43,594 nt of DNA from Streptomyces antimicrobicus (GTDB lineage: Bacteria > Actinomycetota > Actinomycetes > Streptomycetales > Streptomycetaceae). A program made the translations under genes and the position numbers. The DNA is taken from positions 1-43,594 of the forward strand of contig NZ_JAJAUY010000041.1 of assembly GCF_020532625.1 (NCBI RefSeq), read 5' to 3'. Below are positions 38,247 through 43,594 of the stretch, piece by piece. The notes beneath the pieces were generated by a model that had not been told where the DNA came from, did no database searches, and saw nothing but the letters and a program-made list of their open reading frames with translations. Positions within the stretch are counted from its first letter, which is position 1. Every line of letters begins with the position of its first letter.

Positions 38247-40253
38247 ATGCCGGAACACACTGCCGCCGAGGTGACCGCCGCCGGGATCGCGCGCATGGCG
38301 GGGGTGGGGCGGGCCGCCGTCAGCAACTGGCGGCGGCGCCACGCCGACTTCCCCCGCCCCGTCGGCGGGACCCCGGCCAGCCCCTCCTTCGCGCTGGCCG
38401 ACGTCGAGGACTGGCTGCGGGCGCAGGGGAAGCTGGCCGAGGTGCCGCTGCGCGAGCGGGTCTGGCAGCAGGTCCTCGGTCATCCGGGCGGAGCCGTGGC
38501 CGCCCTCGTCGAGGTCGGCCGGGCCCTGCTCGTCGTCCGTGAACGGCCCACGCAGTGGCTGGAGCTGACGGCCGTGTCGGACGCGCGCATGGCGGCCCTG
38601 CTCCCCGACGTGGCGGCCCCGCTCCTGGCCGCACGCCTGGGCCCCGACCACCCGCTGACCCACCTGCCCGCCCGGCCCGGCCCCGACCCGGCACCCGCCG
38701 CCGGCGCGAGCGCCGGGCCCGCCGGCGCCGCCACCGTCCCCCTGTTGCGGGCCGCCGCCCGGCTGGCGGCCGAGACGGGGGCCCGGCAGGCGTTCGAGTT
38801 CCTGGTCGGGCGGTACCTCGACGCCAATCCCCGGCAGTACACGCTCACCCCGCAGGGCCCCGCCGAGCTGATGGCGGCGCTGGCCGGGCCCGCGCGCAGC
38901 GCGCTCGATCCCGCCTGCGGTACCGGCGCGCTGCTGCGGGCCGTGCGGGCCGCGCCCGGCGGCCTGGTCCGCCACGGGCAGGACGCCGCACCCGAACTCG
39001 CCGCGCTCACCGCGCTGCGCCTGGCCCTGCACGGGGCCGGGGAGGTCCGCGCCGCGGGCGGCGACAGCCTGCGGGCCGACGCCTTCCCGCAGGCCGCCGT
39101 CGACGTGGTGCTGTGCCACCCGCCGTTCAACGAGCGCGCCTGGGGTCACGAGGACCTCGCCTACGACCCGCGCTGGGAGTACGGCCTGCCCGCCCGCGCC
39201 GAGTCCGAACTGGCCTGGGTCCAGCACTGCCTGGCCCACCTGCGCGAGGGCGGCACCGCCGTGCTGCTCATGCCCCCGGCCGCCGCCGCCCGCCGCTCCG
39301 GCCGCCGCATCCGCGCCGACCTGCTGCGCCGCGGTGCGCTGCGCGCCGTCGTCGCGCTCCCCGCGGGGGCCGCGCCGCCGTACGGCGTCCCGCTGCACCT
39401 GTGGGTGCTGCGCCGGCCCGTTCCCGGCGCCCCGGCCCCCGCGGACCTGCTGCTCGTCGACGCCGCCGAACCGGCCCCCACCGGGGGCGCAGAACGCGAG
39501 AAGGCCTCCTGGCCGGCCGTGCACACCCTGGTGACCGGGGCCTGGGCCGCCTACGACCGCCCCGGCGGCGCGGTCGAACTGCCCGCCGGCAGCCGGGCGG
39601 TGTCCGTCATCGAGCTGCTCGACGACGACGTGGACCTCACCCCCGGGCGCCACCTGCCGCCGCCCGCCGCGCCCGGCGGCCTGGCCGAGCTGGCCGACGT
39701 ACGGGAGCGGCTGGACCGGACCCTGCACCTGGCGGCCGAGCTGACCCCGCCGCCGGCCGCCCCCGGGGACCGGGCCCGGCCGCCGGTCACCACCCTCGGC
39801 GAACTCGCCCGGACCGGCGCCCTGGTGCTGCACACCGGCACCGGCAGCGGAGCCCCGGTGCCGCTGGCCGCGGGCGACGTGGTCGTCCCCGCCGTCGGCG
39901 GCACGGCCACCGCCCGGGTCGTCACCGACGCCACCGCCGGCGCCGCCCTCGGCCGCAACCTGGTCCTGCTGCGCCCCGACCCGGCCGCCCTCGACCCCTG
40001 GTTCCTCGCCGGGTTCCTGCGCGGCACCGCCACCGCCCGCCGGGCCAGCAGCCACGCCTCCACCGCCACCCGGCTCGACGTACGCCGCCTGCAGCTGCCC
40101 CGGCTGCCCCTGGCCGACCAGCGCCGCTACGGCGAACGCTTCCGCGCGCTGGCCGCGTTCGAGGACGCGCTGCGGGCGGCCGCCCGGCTCGGCGAACAGC
40201 TCGTCCAGGGCCTGTACGACGGGTTGTCCGACGGCACGGTCGGCCCGTCCTGA
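38247..40253 (+). CDS. Orphan HTH-HsdM-HsdS-like adenine-N6 methylase with altered motif IV
   Basis: The protein has 668 residues. Residues 8-60 are a helix-turn-helix (AGIARMAGVGRAAVSNWRRR). Residues about 170-430 are a type I HsdM-like methylase with motif I DPACGTGALL at 221-230. Motif IV, normally N/D-PP-Y/F, reads C-H-P-P-F with His291 in place of the catalytic Asn/Asp. Residues about 510-668 resemble half an HsdS target-recognition subunit (LGELARTGALVLHTG, then LPRLPLADQRRYGERFRALA). No HsdR or other nuclease is nearby. The His substitution suggests lost or changed catalysis, so it may be a DNA-binding regulator built from a methylase (inference). Confidence 0.82.
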   Translation: MPEHTAAEVTAAGIARMAGVGRAAVSNWRRRHADFPRPVGGTPASPSFALADVEDWLRAQGKLAEVPLRERVWQQVLGHPGGAVAALVEVGRALLVVRERPTQWLELTAVSDARMAALLPDVAAPLLAARLGPDHPLTHLPARPGPDPAPAAGASAGPAGAATVPLLRAAARLAAETGARQAFEFLVGRYLDANPRQYTLTPQGPAELMAALAGPARSALDPACGTGALLRAVRAAPGGLVRHGQDAAPELAALTALRLALHGAGEVRAAGGDSLRADAFPQAAVDVVLCHPPFNERAWGHEDLAYDPRWEYGLPARAESELAWVQHCLAHLREGGTAVLLMPPAAAARRSGRRIRADLLRRGALRAVVALPAGAAPPYGVPLHLWVLRRPVPGAPAPADLLLVDAAEPAPTGGAEREKASWPAVHTLVTGAWAAYDRPGGAVELPAGSRAVSVIELLDDDVDLTPGRHLPPPAAPGGLAELADVRERLDRTLHLAAELTPPPAAPGDRARPPVTTLGELARTGALVLHTGTGSGAPVPLAAGDVVVPAVGGTATARVVTDATAGAALGRNLVLLRPDPAALDPWFLAGFLRGTATARRASSHASTATRLDVRRLQLPRLPLADQRRYGERFRALAAFEDALRAAARLGEQLVQGLYDGLSDGTVGPS

Positions 40254-40362
40254 CGGCGGTGGTCACACCCGCATGACGGTTGGTGCATCCGCCGACCGGG
40301 TGACGGCGTCCCTGTATACGCTCTGACACGTACGTTTTCAGCCCCGGTCACCAGGAGCAGCG

Positions 40363-41010
40363 ATGCACGGCCCCGGCCTCCCGCAGCACCCCGCCCCGTC
40401 GAACAACGGGGTGCAGGTGACGCTGCGCGTGGTGTTCACCGCGCTGACCCTGCTCACCTGCGGGTTCTTCGCGTGGGCGAGCCTGCTCAAGCTGGCCATC
40501 GTCACGCGCAGCAGGCGCAACTGGCTGCTGTTCGCCGTCACCGTCGCCATCAACATCACCTGCATCGCCCTGCTCGGCAACGACGACACCCCCGACGGCG
40601 AGACCTCGCGCGGCACCGACATCGCGATGACCACCTCGCTCATCACCGCGATCGCCGTCGTCGCCTACTTCCTCTACGAGGACATCCGGCACTACAACTC
40701 CCACCCGGCCGGCTGGTACGGCCGGCAGCCGGCCGGCCCGTACTACCCGCCGGTGCCCCCGCAGCAACAGCAGCCCGCCTACGGCTACCCGCACGCGCAC
40801 ACGCCCGCCACGCCGCTCCCGCCCGTGCCGCAGCAGCCGGCCACGCCCGTCCCGCCCGTGCCCCAGCAGCCGGCCACGCCCGTCCCGCCCGTGCCGCCGG
40901 TGCAGCAGCCCACCCCGCCGCCCGTCCCGCAGCAGCCCCGCATCGGCCAGGTGCGCGCCGAACTCGACGAGTTGAGCGAGCTGCTGCGCCGCCAGGAGCG
41001 CGACCAGTGA
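40363..41010 (+). CDS. Small membrane protein with Pro/Gln-rich tail, partner of kinase
   Basis: The protein has 215 residues with three membrane segments (about 19-46, 53-74, 89-105) and a cytoplasmic tail of about 105 residues. The tail carries PYYPPVPPQQQQPAYGYP and three PVPQQPATPVPP-like repeats, then a charged helix (RAELDELSELLRRQERDQ). ATG 40363 has CAGGAG about 7 nt upstream. The stop overlaps the kinase start (GTGA), so production is coupled. The kinase lacks a membrane segment, so this protein may be its anchor or sensor (inference). I do not recognise a named family. Confidence 0.82.
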   Translation: MHGPGLPQHPAPSNNGVQVTLRVVFTALTLLTCGFFAWASLLKLAIVTRSRRNWLLFAVTVAINITCIALLGNDDTPDGETSRGTDIAMTTSLITAIAVVAYFLYEDIRHYNSHPAGWYGRQPAGPYYPPVPPQQQQPAYGYPHAHTPATPLPPVPQQPATPVPPVPQQPATPVPPVPPVQQPTPPPVPQQPRIGQVRAELDELSELLRRQERDQ

Positions 41011-42521
41011 CCGAGCGGATCGTCGGCGACCGCTACCAGCTCGCCACCGTCCTCGGCCAGGGCGGCATGGGCCAGGTCTGGACGGCGTACGACCAGCGCC
41101 TGGACCGGCGGGTGGCCGTGAAGCTGCTGCGCCCGGACAAGGTCGCCGGCCCCGGCACCGTCGCCGAGGAGCTGCGCCGCCGGTTCGTGCGCGAGTGCCG
41201 GGTCACCGCCCAGGTCGACCACCCCGGGCTGGTCACCGTCCACGACGCGGGCAGCGACGGCGACGACCTGTTCCTCGTCATGCAGTACGTCGAGGGCGCC
41301 GACCTCGCCGACCACCTCGCCGAGCACGACCCGTACCCCTGGCCGTGGGCGGTCTCCGTCGTCGCCCAGCTGTGCTCGGTGCTCTCCGCCGTGCACGCGG
41401 TGCCGATCGTCCACCGCGACCTCAAGCCGCGCAACGTGATGGTCCGCCCCGACGGCACGGTGACCGTGCTCGACCTCGGCGTGGCCTCCGTCATGGACAC
41501 CGACACCACCCGCCTGACCAGCACCGGCTCGCCCATCGGCAGCCCGGCGTACATGGCCCCCGAGCAGGCCATGGGCGGCGCCGTCGGCCCGTACACCGAC
41601 CTCTACGCCCTCGGCGTGCTGCTGTACGAACTGCTCAGCGGCAACGTCCCCTTCGCTGGCTCCACCGCCCTCGGCGTGCTCCACCGGCACCTGTACGAGC
41701 CCCCGCTGCCGGTCCGCCAGCTGCGCCCGGAGATCCCGCAGAAGCTGGAGGACCTCCTGCTGCACCTGCTGGCCAAGGACCCGCAGGAGCGCCCGTCCTC
41801 GGCCCAGGAGGTCTACGAGGCGCTGGTCCCGCTGCTGCCCACCGCGGGCTCCGCCGTCCCGGCCGGCCCGCTCGACCCGACCCGGCCGTTCCTGCGCCCG
41901 CAGGCGCCCTGGCCCGACCGGGCCACCGCCGCGCCGGCCCCCGGCCCGGCGGCCCCGCCGGTGCCCGCCCGACCGGACCTCGCCGCCACCGTCGACCAGG
42001 TCAAGGAGCTGCTCGACCAGGGCCGCCTCACCCAGGCCGTCGACCTGCTCGGCGGCATCCTGCCGACCGCCGCCGCCCAGCACGGCGAGCGCTCCCCGGT
42101 CGTGCGCAGTCTGCGCAAGCAGTACGCCGCCACGCTCATGGACGACGGCCAGTACCGCCGCGCCCTGCCCGAGCTGCGCCGGCTGGCCGACGAGTTCCCG
42201 GCGGGTGACCCGCAGGCCCTGCGCTTCCGCTACGACGCGGCGATGTGCCTGGAGCAGCTCGGCGAGCCCGCCGCCGCCCTGGCCGAGTACCGCTCGCTGC
42301 TGCCGCTGTTCGAGAACCACTACGCCAACCCCGACCCGGAGCTGCCCCTCCAGGTCCGCCGCCGCATCGCCCACCTGCTGCTGTCGCTGGGCGACCGCCC
42401 GGCCGCCCACGACACCCTGGCGCGGCTGCTGTTCGACGCCGAGCGCCTGCACGGTCCGGCGCACCCCTTCCCGGACGAGGTCCGCCGCACCCTGCACTGG
42501 CTGGGTCAGGTCCGCGGCTGA
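41007..42521 (+). CDS. Serine/threonine protein kinase with C-terminal TPR-like region
   Basis: The protein has 504 residues. The kinase domain (about 8-280) has GQGGMGQVW (glycine loop), AVKLL with Lys39, HRDLKPRN at 136-143 with catalytic Asp138, DLG at 156-158 in place of DFG, and SPAYMAPEQ. A Pro/Ala-rich linker (about 285-325) is followed by about 170 residues of helical TPR-like repeats (VDLLGGILPTAAAQHG, ALPELRRLADEFPAG, ALAEYRSLLPLFENHY). There is no membrane segment and no PASTA domain, so it is cytoplasmic, possibly held by the coupled membrane protein. DLG is common in Streptomyces kinases. The 3' end overlaps the convergent gene by 16 nt. Confidence 0.94.
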   Translation: MTERIVGDRYQLATVLGQGGMGQVWTAYDQRLDRRVAVKLLRPDKVAGPGTVAEELRRRFVRECRVTAQVDHPGLVTVHDAGSDGDDLFLVMQYVEGADLADHLAEHDPYPWPWAVSVVAQLCSVLSAVHAVPIVHRDLKPRNVMVRPDGTVTVLDLGVASVMDTDTTRLTSTGSPIGSPAYMAPEQAMGGAVGPYTDLYALGVLLYELLSGNVPFAGSTALGVLHRHLYEPPLPVRQLRPEIPQKLEDLLLHLLAKDPQERPSSAQEVYEALVPLLPTAGSAVPAGPLDPTRPFLRPQAPWPDRATAAPAPGPAAPPVPARPDLAATVDQVKELLDQGRLTQAVDLLGGILPTAAAQHGERSPVVRSLRKQYAATLMDDGQYRRALPELRRLADEFPAGDPQALRFRYDAAMCLEQLGEPAAALAEYRSLLPLFENHYANPDPELPLQVRRRIAHLLLSLGDRPAAHDTLARLLFDAERLHGPAHPFPDEVRRTLHWLGQVRG

Positions 42522-43594
42522 GCCCGGTCGGCGGACCGGCGCCGCAGCAGCGGCCGGAGCGCGAGCACAGCCGCCGCCAGGCCCGCGGCCACCGCGCCCG
42601 GGTACAGCCCCGGCGGGCGGAACGTACAGGTGACCGTCGTGGTCCGGCCGTCCAGCGGGACGGCGACCAGGCCCAGGTGGGAGCCGGCCGGACGGCCGTT
42701 GCAGCGCCAGCCCCGTACGGCCGGGGTGGCGAGGACGGCCGTACCGGTGCTCCCGGCGGGCAGGGTCGCCGAGACGCCCGAGTCGTGGACCTCCACGGAG
42801 GTGGCCGCCGTGGCCCGCAGCCGCTCCACCGCGGCCGCCAGCCGGGCCCGGTCCAGGCAGCCCAGCTCCCAGGCGGGCGGCGCGGGCCGGTCGAGGACCA
42901 GCGCCGAGCGCTCGCCGTGCGAGGTGCCCAGCGGCTGGAGGGCGGCCCGGTTGCGGGGGGAGCGGCCGTTCAGCCGGACGGCCGGGCCGTCCGCCAGGCG
43001 GGCCGTGGCGTCGTAGGCCGGTGCCCACAGGAAGGCCTCGGTCCCGGCCGCGCACACGCCGGGGGCCGCCGGCGGGTCGTAGACCTCCGCGCCCAGCAGC
43101 AGCTCCTGGTTGGCGAACGGCGAGTTTCCGTAGCCGGGGCTCGCGCCCGGCGGGCGGGTGGTGACCAGCGGCAGGGGCGGCAGCGCCGAGCGGGCCACGG
43201 TGCCGTCCGGCTTCAGCCGGGCCCCCACCGCGAACAGCGCGTCGGTGACCGGGTTGTCGATGCTCTGCACGTTGCGGCCGCGGGAGGTCCAGCCGGCGCC
43301 GAGCGCGGCCATGGTCCGGGTGAACACGTCCGGGGTGTGGCTGCTGTAGTAGGCCCCGCCCTCGCCGCCCAGCAGCATCGGGTCGTTGCCGGTCAGCGCC
43401 GGCCGGCCGGCGTCCGTCCGGTACGCGGGCCAGCCGTCGGCGGCGGCCAGGGCCCGGGCCCGGGCGGTGTGCGCCGGGCCCCAGGACGGGTAGTCGTCCA
43501 GCCCGCCGAGCTTGCCCCGGTGCCCGTACGCCACGGTGGCCGCGGCCTGCACCACCAGCGCGGCCGTCAGCAGGGCCGCCGGCAGCAGCGCCGC
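42506..43594 (-). CDS. YfhO-like membrane protein, C-terminal part (5' end outside window)
   Basis: The frame is open through the last base, so the start lies beyond the window; the 363 visible residues are the C-terminal part. They begin with a hydrophobic helix (ALLPAALLTAALVVQAAATV), continue with a long extracytoplasmic domain (GNDPMLLGGEGGAYYSSHTP, RNVQSIDNPVTDALFAVGA), and end with one membrane segment and RRRSADRAQPRT. The pattern resembles the YfhO family of multi-membrane proteins linked to wall-polymer glycosylation; I hold this at moderate confidence. It converges on the kinase gene with a 16-nt overlap. Confidence 0.65.
   Translation of the reverse strand, partial: AALLPAALLTAALVVQAAATVAYGHRGKLGGLDDYPSWGPAHTARARALAAADGWPAYRTDAGRPALTGNDPMLLGGEGGAYYSSHTPDVFTRTMAALGAGWTSRGRNVQSIDNPVTDALFAVGARLKPDGTVARSALPPLPLVTTRPPGASPGYGNSPFANQELLLGAEVYDPPAAPGVCAAGTEAFLWAPAYDATARLADGPAVRLNGRSPRNRAALQPLGTSHGERSALVLDRPAPPAWELGCLDRARLAAAVERLRATAATSVEVHDSGVSATLPAGSTGTAVLATPAVRGWRCNGRPAGSHLGLVAVPLDGRTTTVTCTFRPPGLYPGAVAAGLAAAVLALRPLLRRRSADRAQPRT

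Overview
This is a very GC-rich (roughly 70-75% by eye), gene-dense actinobacterial chromosome segment, almost certainly Streptomyces or a close relative. The signs are strong G/C third codon positions, frequent GTG/TTG starts, TANNNT -10 boxes with several likely leaderless genes, an LAXTG sortase substrate, and a core block (ppc, pth, rplY, prs, tRNA-Gln, glmU, mfd) that, from memory, sits together in Streptomyces chromosomes. No phage, plasmid, IS transposase or CRISPR array was found.

Layout. 1-6.7 kb: end of a membrane-anchored PQQ-like beta-propeller protein, a LuxR-type regulator with a degenerate receiver, galE, a second LuxR-type regulator, then a MarR regulator divergent from a methyltransferase plus glyoxalase-fold pair, with three evenly spaced palindromic operator-like sites between them. 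6.7-14.3 kb: a secreted FG-GAP repeat protein, a translationally coupled fatty acid desaturase/TetR pair, ppc, and an LAXTG cell-wall protein. 14.3-18.5 kb: the minus-strand block tRNA-Gln, glmU, prs, rplY (L25/CTC) and pth. An HTH plus LAGLIDADG-like gene sits 6 nt from the tRNA. 19.4-27.3 kb: an orphan NarL-type histidine kinase; a compact cluster of nucleic-acid toxin-like and SUKH immunity-like domains; and a coiled-coil DivIVA/Scy-like protein. 27.5-34 kb: a small membrane protein, a DHA2 MFS exporter, and a MacB-type ABC transporter divergent from it. 34.0-34.5 kb: two inverted copies of a hairpin element. 34.6-43.6 kb: mfd, an HTH-HsdM-HsdS-like orphan methylase with an altered catalytic motif, a small membrane protein coupled to a Ser/Thr kinase with a TPR-like tail, and a convergent YfhO-like membrane protein running off the end.

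Most interesting region. At 20.9-26.2 kb two divergently transcribed units face each other across a perfect inverted repeat. One is a YwqJ-type deaminase coupled to a SUKH-3 protein. The other is an HNH/EndoVII-like domain fused to SUKH-1, followed by a 971-residue polyprotein with Imm35-like, long Pro/Gly/Ala linker, deaminase-like and SUKH-4-like parts. No secretion signal or trafficking domain is visible, so these may act inside the cell (inference). The linker carries a repeated Thr-Met-Leu motif and a perfect ~100-bp internal duplication. The same region shows a sharp change in + strand base skew (C-rich before about 18 kb, G-rich after about 19.3 kb) that does not follow gene direction.
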